In this document: positions 34,242 to 43,883 of the stretch, one piece after another
How the letters are laid out: the number at the start of each line of letters is the position of its first letter
How positions within the stretch are numbered: position 1 is the first letter of the stretch
Assembly (NCBI RefSeq): GCF_003336225.1
Contig: NZ_QPID01000006.1
Span: 168,207-232,206, forward strand
Length of the DNA stretch: 64,000 nt
Reading direction: 5' to 3'
Origin: Corallincola holothuriorum
GTDB taxonomy: Bacteria; Pseudomonadota; Gammaproteobacteria; Enterobacterales; Neiellaceae
Translations under genes and position numbers: made by a program
Notes under the pieces: generated by a model
Database searches by the model: none
What the model was told of the DNA's origin: nothing
What the model saw: only the letters and a program-made list of their open reading frames with translations

Positions 34242-37200
34242 ATGAAGATGCTCAATGCCGCCACTTTACCCCTGCAGGGACGTCATCTCATTGAAGCTAG
34301 TGCCGGGACAGGAAAAACCTACAATATTACCCGGTTGTATCTGCGTTTGTTGCTGGAAAAGCAACTGACAGTACAGCAGATCCTAGTGATGACCTTTACC
34401 AAGGCGGCCACGGAAGAGCTCCGTGGCCGTATCGACAAAGAGTTGCGTAGCGCGGTTGAAAATTGGGGCGAGTTGGGAGCCAGCGATCCTTTCTTCGCTC
34501 ATATGGAATCACTGTTTAGCCGCGAGCAAGCTCAGCAAATACTTAAGCCTGCGCTGCTGGAACTCGATGAAGCAGCAATCTTCACTATTCATAGCTTTTG
34601 CCGTCGAGCACTGCAGCAACAGGCATTTAGCAGTGGTATTCCTCTTGAAGTGGCGATGGAAGCAGATACCAGCGAACTGCTGATGGAAGCGGTGCGCGAT
34701 TGGATCCGTTGTATTAATCATGATGCGGCGCGTTTTGGCTTGCTCGCTGCGGAAGGCTGGCATACACCAGAAGCTTTTTACGACAAATTTCGTTCCGCTT
34801 TGCATTCCACGAGTGAGGTGATCGCGCCTGTGGCAGAAGCGATGCAGCAAGCGTTTGCAGACGATATCGGTCCGCACTTTAATACGCTGTTTTTTGCCCG
34901 GAAACAGCAAGTGTTAGCTGAGTTGTTGCCCCATAAAACAACCGTGTTTGAATTGCTGGTATTGCCCCATAAACAGGCGGCCGAACGTGAAGCTGAGTGG
35001 GAAGAGCTGATCGCTTGGTTGGCGTGCGATGATGATACGCCGTGTCCGAAGGCGGCCGGTGACTTTATTAATGGTAATCGCTATCGCAAAGAGGAGCTCA
35101 AATCGGTCTTGGTACCGATTTTCGCGGCGTTTAAAGAGCTGCGAGGTAATTTTGATAAACAGCGGAAAAACTATCAGGGAACGTTCGAGAAGCAGTTAGG
35201 CAAAGTGCCTGCTTATCAGCTGGTAGTCGAGGGGATCCGGTCTGTTCGTCAACGCTTTGCTGACGCCAAGAAAACGCAGGCATTGATGGATTTTGACGAT
35301 CTGATCACCCAGCTCAGTGTGCAGATCCAATCGGAACATGGTCAGCCCCTAATTGACGCGCTGCGCCAGCAATACCCGGTGGCGCTGGTCGATGAATTTC
35401 AGGACACAGATCCGCTGCAGTATGCGATTTTTGATCATCTTTATCCAAAAGGCGCTGAACAACATACGCTGCTAATGATTGGTGATCCGAAACAGGCTAT
35501 TTATGCGTTCCGAGGCGGTGATATCTTCACCTATCTGCAGGCGCGCCAGGGGGCGGACTATCAATGGGTGATGGATACCAACTGGCGCTCGGTGCCGGAG
35601 GTGGTCACCGGCTATAACCGTTTGTTTTGGGGGCAGCCGCTGAGCCAGGAAATGCCGGAGGATCTGTTTGGCTACGACATTGGCTATGAGCGGGTGAATC
35701 ATACCGTCAAAGCCAAAGCGAATAGTACGCCGCTGGTCGATCCTATCGCAGACCGGCACGCACTGAATTACCTTTGGCTACCCGAGTCGGCGCTGGCAAC
35801 GGTGAGCGATGAAGAAGACGAGAAGGGCGTTGATCGCGAGTCTACCTCGCATAAAGTCAGCGCAGCAGATCTTCAACAAGCGATGGCAGAGCACTGCGTT
35901 AGCGAGATTGTCCGCTTACTTCAGCAGGCGCGATTGGGTAACGAGCCGGTCAAAGAGCAAGCGATCGCTGTTTTGGTGCGTCGGGGTGCGGAAGCCGCGC
36001 TTATGCGTCAAGCGCTCGCTGACGCGGGCTATCCTTCGGTCTATCTTAGCGATAAGGAGGATATCTACAGTTCAACGGAAGCGCGTGAGCTATTGCGTGT
36101 GTTAGAAGGGCTGTTGGAGTGTGAAAACGATGCCTTGCTGACAGCGGCGCTTTCTACTTATTTGATGGGCGGTACTGCCGAACAATTAGCGAAGTATCGC
36201 GATCCCGATCATGAACTGTTGTGGGAACAGCAGCGGCAACGGGCGTTGCTACTTCGGCAATTGTGGCTGGAGCGAGGCTGTATGGCGATGCTGATGCAGC
36301 TTATTCACCATGATTATCAACCCGCACCGGATAATCATGAGCGGGCGTTGACCAACATGCTGCACCTGGCGGAGCTGCTGCAGCAAGCTTCTCGCCGTCA
36401 TAAACACCCACAGCAGCTACTGAAGTGGTTTAAAGAGCAGTGTCAGCACCAGTCAGCAAACGAAGAGTCGCAGCTGAGGTTGGAGAGCGACGCCAACCTG
36501 ATCCGCATTGTCACCATGCATGGATCGAAAGGGTTGGAATACCCCATCGTGTTTATTCCGTTTGCCAGTCATTATAAAGATCCTGCGCGTTTTGGTCAGA
36601 CTCTGTATGACTATTTTGAATATCACGATGTCGATACTCAGGCGCAAGTGCGCCTGGTGGGGCAAACCGACGAGGCCATTCGCCAAACCACTGCGGAAGG
36701 CGAAGCTGAGTCAATCCGTTTACTTTATGTGGCCGTCACCCGTGCTGCCCATCGTTGTTATCTTGGTGTCGTGCCATTTAAAAACAGTGCCCGGTCACCC
36801 TTGGGGTTGGCGCTGAAGATTAAGGATAACGACGAGTGGCCAGACAAACTAAACGAGTTAAGTCAAAGCAGTGATGGCTCCAGTCAGCTAATCATTTTGG
36901 ATTGCCCAGACAATAGCGTTGAGCTGGAACTGGCTGTGCAGCCATCGCCGTTACCTGATTTGCCTGCGATCACCTTTTCCGCCAATGTTGATGATAATTG
37001 GTCCTTGAGTTCGTTCTCTGCCTTGGTGCGCAATGCCGCTCATGTCAGGCAAGAGAGTAAAGAGCGTGCCGACAATGATGACGTGGTGTTAGCAGAGCCA
37101 ACACCTGCCTTATCAGGAGAGCTGCCACTGCGCTTTACTCTGCGTAAAGGTGCGGATGCTGGTAATTTGCTCCACGATATTTTGGAGCACACTGACTTTT

Positions 37201-37970
37201 CTCAGCCTCATTGGGAATGGTCAATGGAAGCGCCGATCCAACGGTTTGGCCGTTTAGATGATAACCAGCATGAAGCTTTGCGAGATTGGCTGATTGAATG
37301 CCTGCACGCTGAGCTTCCCTCTCTGGTTAATCAAGAGTCATTTACTTTAGCTGATTTGAGCTGGCCACAAACCCTGCGTGAGTCCGAGTTCTATTTTCCG
37401 ATGGCGAAGGTGTCACTATCTCAGATCGCGCGATGTTTACAACAACATCGCGGTTGGAGCGCGCCAATTACCCTGCCGGGGCGGGAGGTGCTGGCGGGTA
37501 TGATGCATGGATTTATTGACCTGATCTTTGAGTATCAAGGGCGCTACTATGTCGCTGATTACAAATCGACGCATTTAGGAGAGTCTCTGGCGGATTACTG
37601 TAGCGACGCACTGATGCAGAATAACCAGGCCCATTTCTATGACCTGCAGTACCTCATCTACAGCGTGGCATTACATCGCTATTTGCAGGTGCGATTACCT
37701 GATTATGATCCAGCAAGCCATATTGGCGGTGTGTACTACCTGTACCTAAGAGGGATGAGTCCTGATGCGCCGACGGGCATGCCGTTTGCTGGTGTGTTTA
37801 GTTGTCGAGTGGATACGTCGTTGCTGTTACAACTAGACGCCGTGTTTGCTGACCAAGCACTGGCGGCAGCGAATGAAGCAACGGCTAAGCCTGTGGCATC
37901 ACCGAGCGCCGAGACAATGCCGCAACAAGGTGAGTTGTTCTCTTTTGATGATGAAGGAGGGCAAGCATGA
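34242..37970 (+). CDS. recB: Exodeoxyribonuclease V beta subunit RecB
   Basis: The 1242 residues make it somewhat longer than E. coli RecB (1180). The SF1 helicase motifs are present: EASAGTGKTYNITRLYL (Walker A, about residues 18-26), VALVDEFQDTDPLQY (motif II), MIGDPKQAIYAFRGGD, and TMHGSKGLEYPIVF with RLLYVAVTRA. The C-terminal nuclease domain shows Asp1093 (GFIDLIF) and ADYKS with Asp1106 and Lys1108, the metal-binding catalytic set. It moves 3' to 5' and cuts DNA until Chi is met. It follows recC with a 2-base gap and shares the ATGA overlap with recD at 37967-37970. Confidence 0.97.
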   Translation: MKMLNAATLPLQGRHLIEASAGTGKTYNITRLYLRLLLEKQLTVQQILVMTFTKAATEELRGRIDKELRSAVENWGELGASDPFFAHMESLFSREQAQQILKPALLELDEAAIFTIHSFCRRALQQQAFSSGIPLEVAMEADTSELLMEAVRDWIRCINHDAARFGLLAAEGWHTPEAFYDKFRSALHSTSEVIAPVAEAMQQAFADDIGPHFNTLFFARKQQVLAELLPHKTTVFELLVLPHKQAAEREAEWEELIAWLACDDDTPCPKAAGDFINGNRYRKEELKSVLVPIFAAFKELRGNFDKQRKNYQGTFEKQLGKVPAYQLVVEGIRSVRQRFADAKKTQALMDFDDLITQLSVQIQSEHGQPLIDALRQQYPVALVDEFQDTDPLQYAIFDHLYPKGAEQHTLLMIGDPKQAIYAFRGGDIFTYLQARQGADYQWVMDTNWRSVPEVVTGYNRLFWGQPLSQEMPEDLFGYDIGYERVNHTVKAKANSTPLVDPIADRHALNYLWLPESALATVSDEEDEKGVDRESTSHKVSAADLQQAMAEHCVSEIVRLLQQARLGNEPVKEQAIAVLVRRGAEAALMRQALADAGYPSVYLSDKEDIYSSTEARELLRVLEGLLECENDALLTAALSTYLMGGTAEQLAKYRDPDHELLWEQQRQRALLLRQLWLERGCMAMLMQLIHHDYQPAPDNHERALTNMLHLAELLQQASRRHKHPQQLLKWFKEQCQHQSANEESQLRLESDANLIRIVTMHGSKGLEYPIVFIPFASHYKDPARFGQTLYDYFEYHDVDTQAQVRLVGQTDEAIRQTTAEGEAESIRLLYVAVTRAAHRCYLGVVPFKNSARSPLGLALKIKDNDEWPDKLNELSQSSDGSSQLIILDCPDNSVELELAVQPSPLPDLPAITFSANVDDNWSLSSFSALVRNAAHVRQESKERADNDDVVLAEPTPALSGELPLRFTLRKGADAGNLLHDILEHTDFSQPHWEWSMEAPIQRFGRLDDNQHEALRDWLIECLHAELPSLVNQESFTLADLSWPQTLRESEFYFPMAKVSLSQIARCLQQHRGWSAPITLPGREVLAGMMHGFIDLIFEYQGRYYVADYKSTHLGESLADYCSDALMQNNQAHFYDLQYLIYSVALHRYLQVRLPDYDPASHIGGVYYLYLRGMSPDAPTGMPFAGVFSCRVDTSLLLQLDAVFADQALAAANEATAKPVASPSAETMPQQGELFSFDDEGGQA

Positions 37971-39829
37971 GTTACAGCAACAGTGAACAGTGCCAACAGC
38001 AATTGGCTGATATCGAGGCGATCGATTACTTTTTCGCTCAGCAAATGAGTTTGGAGCTTGCGCCGCAACCGCCGGAGTTGCTATTTCATCTGTTACTGGC
38101 GTTGCAGTGGGCGCTGCGCCAAGGTCACAGCTGCTTGCCGTTATCTCAGGTGGCCAACAAGTTGTTTTGGGATGACAGAGAAGCGGATAAAAAAGGCTAT
38201 CTGTTTCCATCGCAAGATCGACTGACTGATTGTTTGGCTACGATATCGTGTGCGCCGGCTGCTAACAAAGGCGTGGTCTATGATGCTGAGACCGGTCTGC
38301 TCTATATTCGTCGTTATTGGCTATTTGAAGGGGAAGTGGCGGCAGCGCTGCAGAGTAAGTTGCAATTGTCGCCTTTATCTGGCCAGCAACAAGCCCGGCT
38401 GACAGAGTTATTACCGCAGCTGTTTCCGGTGGCATCAGCTGCATCGTTGGCGGAGCCAGATTGGCAACAGGTTGCGGTGGCCAATGCCATGGGGCGCAAA
38501 CTGAGTATCATTTCGGGCGGCCCCGGTACAGGTAAAACCTATACCGTGACGCGCTTATTGGCGGCACTACAAGCGGCTCATGAATGTCAGTTACAGATCC
38601 AGATGGCCGCGCCCACTGGCAAGGCCGCCCAACGGTTAAAAGAATCTATCGCAGATGCTAAATGCGACATGCTTAAACAAGGTATCGATGCGGCTATTGT
38701 TGATGCTATCCCTGAACAAGCTGCGACACTGCACCGTTTATTAGGCTACCGCCCGCAGAGCCTAGATTTAAAATTTAATCGCGAACAGCCGCTGCGCTGT
38801 GATCTGCTGCTCATCGATGAAGTGTCGATGATTGATCTGCCGATGATGGCGCGGGTGCTGCGTGCCTTACCCGACGACGCTACTCTTGTATTACTCGGTG
38901 ATGCTGAACAGCTGCCCTCGGTGGAGGTGGGACGGGTAATGGCCGATCTTACTTGTGCCGAGCACCCCGGTTATTCTCCGCAGGCTGCGGCGCAGATAAG
39001 TGAGCTGTGTGGTCAGCAGATGCCCACGGCGATTAATGCTAACTATGATCACCTGACTTTGCTGACCCAAAGTCGCCGTTTTGGTGGCGAGATCGGTGTG
39101 TTTGCCAAAGAGGTGATCAAAGCAGACATTGACGCGACAACGAAGCGGTTAATGGATCGCTGTGTCCAGCAAATAAGCTTTCAACATAATGATGCCAACC
39201 AGCTTAGTTACATCAACGCAGCCATGGTCGAAGAGTGGTTACCACTGGCCAGCGCCCACTATTTCTTAGATATCGCGCGTGCGTTAACGCTGGATGCAGC
39301 ATTTGCCGCGTTAGCCAGATTTCGCGTTCTGGTACCAACACGAGTCGGTGATCGTGGTGTCGAGCAATTGAACGTGCGCATTGAGCAGTGGCTGGCGCAG
39401 CGCAACGGACGTATTAAGCCCGAGCAGCACTATGCTGGGCGCCCTGTGATGGTGACCCAGAACAGCTATAGCACCGGTCTGTTCAATGGTGATGTCGGCC
39501 TGATCTGGCCGATGGAAGATGGCCGCTTAGCTGCGTGGTTTGAGCAGGAAGATCTGGGGTATAAACGGATCAGCCTGGCGCGCTTGCCGCAAGTCGAAAC
39601 TGTGTATGCAATGACGATCCACAAAACCCAAGGCTCAGAGTTTGCTCATGTGGCTCTATTGCTACCCGAGCAGGAGAGTCCGCTACTCACACCCGAACTG
39701 CTCTATACCGGTCTGACCCGCGCTAAGCAGCATCTCTATGTGGCTGGCGGCCAACATATCTGGCGCGCCGCGCTGGCACAAAAAAGTGAACGTTATTCCG
39801 GGCTGGCGGAGCGGATGCAGGATAAATAG
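37967..39829 (+). CDS. recD: Exodeoxyribonuclease V alpha subunit RecD
   Basis: The protein has 620 residues. A 5' to 3' SF1 helicase with Walker A ISGGPGTGKTYTVTRLLAAL (near residues 182-201) and motif II LLIDEVSMIDLPMMARVL follows an N-terminal RecD-specific domain. YAMTIHKTQGSEFAHV and LLYTGLTRAKQHLYV mark the last helicase motifs. RecD drives the fast motor of RecBCD and controls nuclease activity at Chi. The start overlaps the recB stop by four bases, which couples translation. The gene ends directly against the PPC fossil. Confidence 0.97.
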   Translation: MSYSNSEQCQQQLADIEAIDYFFAQQMSLELAPQPPELLFHLLLALQWALRQGHSCLPLSQVANKLFWDDREADKKGYLFPSQDRLTDCLATISCAPAANKGVVYDAETGLLYIRRYWLFEGEVAAALQSKLQLSPLSGQQQARLTELLPQLFPVASAASLAEPDWQQVAVANAMGRKLSIISGGPGTGKTYTVTRLLAALQAAHECQLQIQMAAPTGKAAQRLKESIADAKCDMLKQGIDAAIVDAIPEQAATLHRLLGYRPQSLDLKFNREQPLRCDLLLIDEVSMIDLPMMARVLRALPDDATLVLLGDAEQLPSVEVGRVMADLTCAEHPGYSPQAAAQISELCGQQMPTAINANYDHLTLLTQSRRFGGEIGVFAKEVIKADIDATTKRLMDRCVQQISFQHNDANQLSYINAAMVEEWLPLASAHYFLDIARALTLDAAFAALARFRVLVPTRVGDRGVEQLNVRIEQWLAQRNGRIKPEQHYAGRPVMVTQNSYSTGLFNGDVGLIWPMEDGRLAAWFEQEDLGYKRISLARLPQVETVYAMTIHKTQGSEFAHVALLLPEQESPLLTPELLYTGLTRAKQHLYVAGGQHIWRAALAQKSERYSGLAERMQDK

Positions 39830-39830
39830 C

Positions 39831-39968
39831 GTTATTTCGGTATTTGCCTCCGCAAGTGGCGGCAATAATGAATCGGTCGCTATCAGTACACCTACCGCAG
39901 ATGTGTGGCATGTTGGTATGCGTGCTTATAGAGCCTATTGCGGTGTCACCCTGAAAGTGCGTTATTAG
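39831..39968 (+). pseudogene. Fossil tail of a PPC (pre-peptidase C-terminal) domain
   Basis: Just after recD another frame encodes VFASASGGNNESVAISTPT, then WHVGMRAYRAYCGVTLKV and a TAG at 39966-39968. This matches the closing strands of PPC domains (SGNNESxTIxNPxxGTWYVGxRAYxAYSGVTLxV) that end secreted metallo- and serine proteases. There is no start or body for such a protein here, because recD fills the upstream sequence. It is probably the leftover of a protease gene cut when recD came to lie here, or of a recombination event. The call rests on one 40-residue match. Confidence 0.6.
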
Positions 39969-39996
39969 GCTAACTTCACTTTAAATTTTGCTAAAG

Positions 39997-40021
39997 GCCG
40001 CGTAAATCGCGGCTTTTTTTT
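39997..40021 (+). terminator. Terminator downstream of recD and the PPC fossil
   Basis: GCCGCG (39997-40002) pairs with CGCGGC (40008-40013) around a 5-base loop, followed by a run of T (40014-40021). It may end the recCBD transcript; by position it could have belonged to the lost protease gene. Confidence 0.88.
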
Positions 40022-40364
40022 GTAGAAGCAGAGTATCGACGCATGTGTCAGGCACACGTTCTCATCTCTCTCGATTTATGGCGGATGACCTTCTTTGCAG
40101 ACGCATTGTTAATGGTGCGTGTTGATGTTTAAAGAGGGGCGCTCGCGTATCTGATTATTTACACCCAAATTCGTTGTTCAATTGCCTCCGTTCCTAAATA
40201 TTGCTACCTTTCCCTTGGGTTTGTAACTTATTGTTTTTAAAGGTTAAAGCTAATTAAGGCGAACGTGTAAAAGGATCGCTTAATGGTGACTTTTTGGCGT
40301 TCGCTGACTCGTCAAACAGGCTTTAAACAATAAACATATATTCTGATTGAAGGTTGAAAGGAAG
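40022..40364. other. Intergenic region upstream of the GH86 gene
   Basis: This 343-base gap precedes the agarase-type gene and should hold its promoter. No convincing -35/-10 pair, operator or repeat was recognised. AAAGGAAG sits immediately ahead of the chosen ATG at 40365. Confidence 0.35.
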
Positions 40365-43300
40365 ATGGAACTGAAGCAGTGGTTTCGAGGGATGGTGCTT
40401 GTGGCGACCTCTCTGATGAGCATCGCGATACATGCGGAAGATAAAGTAACAATCGATCTCAACACCCAAAAATTTGTGGGTGGCGTGTCTGAGCTTGATC
40501 GAAGTAAATACTTCAACATTCATATGACGGCGTTAGAAAACCAGGTAACTCAAGAGGAGTTGGATTATCTGGTTAATGATCTCAATATCGGCTTTGGACG
40601 CCAATTTTGGAGTCCGTTTTCCGCCCACAAAGGTCATGGCTCATACCCTGATCCGGCCACCGCAAAAAGCAATGGTGAGCGAAATGTTCAGTCGACGAAG
40701 AAGCACCCTAATTACGCCTTTTTGTCCACTCGAAATATCGTTACCGATCATCCGAAAGCGGCTTATACGGCAGGACAAGATCCAGTAAAGGCGGCGGCTT
40801 GGGCTGCAAACTATTTTAAGTACTATTTTGATGATACATCGCGTCCACTATTCTACGAGCCGATCAATGAGCCGTTTGTCCATGCCGGAGAATTCGGCAT
40901 CAGTGATGATAAAGCGCGGGCTGAAATGACTCAGCTGTTTAAAGAGATCGGAAGGAAGTTCGATCAGGATAATATTAATACGCAGGTGATTGGATACTCC
41001 AGTGCTTGGCCTTCGATGGAGTTATGGGACTTTGGCCACTTTAATGGTCGCATGAAGCAGTTCATGGACGAGGCGGGTCCCTATATTGATTCGTTTTCGG
41101 TTCACCCTTATGACGGGGTGAATGTGACAGGGGCTAACAATCAGCGTTCAGGTAGCAATCTGGAAGCGATTCTTGATTTGTTGGAAACCTATAGCCATTA
41201 CAAATGGGATCGTGTTAAGCCGGTAACCATCAGTGAATATGGTGGCATCGAGAAAGGCTACGGCGACGGGTATAGCGATATAAAAAGTGTTCAGTCGATC
41301 CGTTCGATCAATAACATGTTGTTCCAACTTTTAGATCGACAGGATCGCCTGTTGACCTCTATTCCATTTATTACCGGTAAAGCGGCCTGGCACTACAATG
41401 CTGGGAATAACTGGGCACCCTATGGTGCGGTTGTTTTACGTCCTGATCCAAGCAGTATCAGTAATGGTAAACCACAACGTTTCTTCTGGACTCCCCGGAT
41501 CCATTTCTATCAGTTATGGGCAAATGTGACTGGCCACCGTGTTAAAGCGTTGTCTTCAAATGAAGATGTGCAGGTGCAAGCGTTTGTTGATGGCAATAAG
41601 GCGTATGTTGCGTTGAACAGCCTTGCTGAAACTGAACAAAGTGTGTCACTAGCCTTTGTTAATGAGATGGGGCAGGTAACTAATGTGCGTCAAAAGCAGC
41701 TTAAAATTTACGCCAATTCTAAGCCTGTCTATCGCGATGAAAATAATGTGATGGCGCCTTCTAGCTTAACTTTGATCCCCGGTGAAACCGTGGTTATTGA
41801 ATACACTTTTGCTGAAGCAATTCAGTTTACTGAGTCTCTTGATGTGGCGACTTATTACTCAGATGATCACCTACAATCTATTATCGCCAATAAGGCGCTC
41901 ACTTTCCGTTTTCGTGATGTTAAAGTGGCCACTGGCCATTCATTATTGAAACTCAGCCTGGGTCGTTCTCATCAGCGTTCGAAGAAACCGACAGTGATGA
42001 TAAATGGGACTAAGGTATCAGTACCTTCAAACTGGAAAGGAGGCGATCAATCATCTCGAGGTGAGTTCTTCGGTGCCATTCATATCCCTGTTGATAATCA
42101 ACTGCTGTCTAAGAACCCAGTGGTGACGGTGACGTTCCCTGATAACGGCGGCCGAGTCAGCTCTGTGGTTTTGGAAGTTCATAGTGGGGCTGAGACCTCG
42201 GGCAAAGAAGATACGATTCGATTTGCGGACCAAATAAGTGAATTAGCACCTGCGGATAGCTATACCGTGAATGTGGAATACTCTGCTTCAATTGGCCGAG
42301 ATTTGGTACTGGAGTTGTGGCATCAAGATCAATATATCGCGTCGACACGTAAGTCAGTATCCGCCGGCAGTGATGTGACTGCATTGACCGTCTCCCTACC
42401 ACAACCGACAGTCAGTGGAGCGACAGGCTACCTTTTTAAAGCGAGCATTCGTCCGGTGGGGGCCGATTGGCAATCTAACATCGACAATGTTCAAATTAAC
42501 GGGATAAGAATTGAAGCTGCGAATGCGCCAAGCGAGGACTTGTTTGAGTTTGCTGAACTCATCACTGAGTTAGAAAGCGGGACTCGCTATCGCTTTGCTG
42601 TGCGTTATTCCGCTACGCAAGCGCGGGATTTGGTTGTTGAAGTTTGGGATGGCAGCAACTGGCTAGCAGCAGGAAAAACGGCTGTTAATGCGGGGGCAGG
42701 CACAACAGATGTGTTTGTTGATTTAAATGAGGCACCTTTGGCGGGCGCTAACGATTATCAACTGAAAGGGGCTATTCGTCCGACCAATACCACATGGCGC
42801 GAGAATATCGATACAGATCAGTTGAACGATATCAGCATCATTTCGCCACTGCCCAAGGTTGATGACATCAGCTTTGCAGCCATCGAACGACAGCAAGATG
42901 TAGGCTCTCGCTTCAGCTTTAAGGTGGCTTATGCCGCCACAGAACAGCGAGATGTTGTGGTCGAATTTTGGTCTGCTGATACCTGGCTCGGTGAAGCTAC
43001 TGAAACGGTTCCTGCCGGTGAAAGTACAGTAACGCTAACGGTAGATCTAGGTTATGACGTTGAAGCAGGCGAAGGCTACATCGCTAAAAGCAGTATTCGT
43101 CCAGTTGGCTCATCATGGACGGAAAACCTCGCCACAGACCAGATAAATGACATTACATTGCAAAGTGCTGCGCTTCAGCCGTCGACAGGCTGGGTCAATC
43201 TGCAGTTACGCCATAGTCAGCGCTGTATGGATGTCGCTAACGGCAATACAAATAACGGTTCGATTTACCATCAGTGGTCCTGCAATACCAACAACGCTAA

Positions 43301-43610
43301 TCAACGTTTCCGTTTTGAAGAACAGGGTAGTGGCTGGTATAGCATTCGTTCACAGGTCAGTGACAAGTGTTTAGATCTTGCGTATGGCAGTAAAAACAAT
43401 GGTGCAAAATTGCAGCAGTACAGCTGCCAAGGCAGTAATCAAAATCAGCATTGGCGGATAGTTGACCTCGGCGATGGTTGGTTTGAATTACGGTCAAGAA
43501 AGAGTGATAAGTGTGCCGACATCAAAGGTGTGTCGGAAGCCAACGGTGCAAACATGCATCAATGGCAATGTATTAACGGGCTTAATCAACAGTTCCGATT
43601 CATGAACTAA
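40365..43610 (+). CDS. Secreted GH86 beta-agarase/porphyranase with triplicated modules and CBM13
   Basis: The protein has about 1081 residues from the ATG at 40365 (a TTG at 40347 is in frame). A signal peptide ends at IHA|ED. The GH86 catalytic domain (about residues 25-490) has Glu169 in YEPINEPFVH as acid/base and Glu291 in ISEYGG as nucleophile. A family beta-sandwich follows to about 610. Three consecutive modules of about 95 residues (about 616-715, 718-812, 818-915) share LVLEVW-like and SIRPVGxxW...NI motifs. They end in a ricin-type CBM13 with three QxW-like repeats (about 925-1081). GH86 enzymes cut agar or porphyran in red algae. Only the seaweed polysaccharide role is known for the family; the exact substrate is not proven here. 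It is a single gene with no PUL-type neighbours. Confidence 0.92.
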   Translation: MELKQWFRGMVLVATSLMSIAIHAEDKVTIDLNTQKFVGGVSELDRSKYFNIHMTALENQVTQEELDYLVNDLNIGFGRQFWSPFSAHKGHGSYPDPATAKSNGERNVQSTKKHPNYAFLSTRNIVTDHPKAAYTAGQDPVKAAAWAANYFKYYFDDTSRPLFYEPINEPFVHAGEFGISDDKARAEMTQLFKEIGRKFDQDNINTQVIGYSSAWPSMELWDFGHFNGRMKQFMDEAGPYIDSFSVHPYDGVNVTGANNQRSGSNLEAILDLLETYSHYKWDRVKPVTISEYGGIEKGYGDGYSDIKSVQSIRSINNMLFQLLDRQDRLLTSIPFITGKAAWHYNAGNNWAPYGAVVLRPDPSSISNGKPQRFFWTPRIHFYQLWANVTGHRVKALSSNEDVQVQAFVDGNKAYVALNSLAETEQSVSLAFVNEMGQVTNVRQKQLKIYANSKPVYRDENNVMAPSSLTLIPGETVVIEYTFAEAIQFTESLDVATYYSDDHLQSIIANKALTFRFRDVKVATGHSLLKLSLGRSHQRSKKPTVMINGTKVSVPSNWKGGDQSSRGEFFGAIHIPVDNQLLSKNPVVTVTFPDNGGRVSSVVLEVHSGAETSGKEDTIRFADQISELAPADSYTVNVEYSASIGRDLVLELWHQDQYIASTRKSVSAGSDVTALTVSLPQPTVSGATGYLFKASIRPVGADWQSNIDNVQINGIRIEAANAPSEDLFEFAELITELESGTRYRFAVRYSATQARDLVVEVWDGSNWLAAGKTAVNAGAGTTDVFVDLNEAPLAGANDYQLKGAIRPTNTTWRENIDTDQLNDISIISPLPKVDDISFAAIERQQDVGSRFSFKVAYAATEQRDVVVEFWSADTWLGEATETVPAGESTVTLTVDLGYDVEAGEGYIAKSSIRPVGSSWTENLATDQINDITLQSAALQPSTGWVNLQLRHSQRCMDVANGNTNNGSIYHQWSCNTNNANQRFRFEEQGSGWYSIRSQVSDKCLDLAYGSKNNGAKLQQYSCQGSNQNQHWRIVDLGDGWFELRSRKSDKCADIKGVSEANGANMHQWQCINGLNQQFRFMN

Positions 43611-43628
43611 ACAGCGCGTTATCCAGTA

Positions 43629-43658
43629 GCATTAGCTCAGTTTAGGCTGAGCTAATGC
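43629..43658 (+). terminator. Strong hairpin after the GH86 gene
   Basis: GCATTAGCTCAG (43629-43640) pairs perfectly with CTGAGCTAATGC (43647-43658) around a 6-base loop. The T-run is poor (CTTCGTT), so it is a terminator-like or mRNA-stabilising hairpin rather than a textbook terminator. It lies 18 bases past the stop. Confidence 0.65.
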
Positions 43659-43883
43659 CTTCGTTATAGCATCGAGCGACGTCCTGCTTTACTCTCACTG
43701 CATTACTCTAGTTTCATAACTCTGGCTTCATTACCCAGGTTTCATCGCCAACGTGATTTAACGCTATAGCTAATAGGGCGTGCTTGATCTTTTCTCACTG
43801 ACTGAACAGTTTGTTATATCCTATTAGTCGCCCCGCATGTTGAACACTGGCTTTATTACCCGCCGAATCGAGGAACAAGATAA

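Noticed and set aside
34509-34910. Minus-strand frame inside recB
   Set aside because: Shadow of recB codons with no ribosome site or family resemblance.
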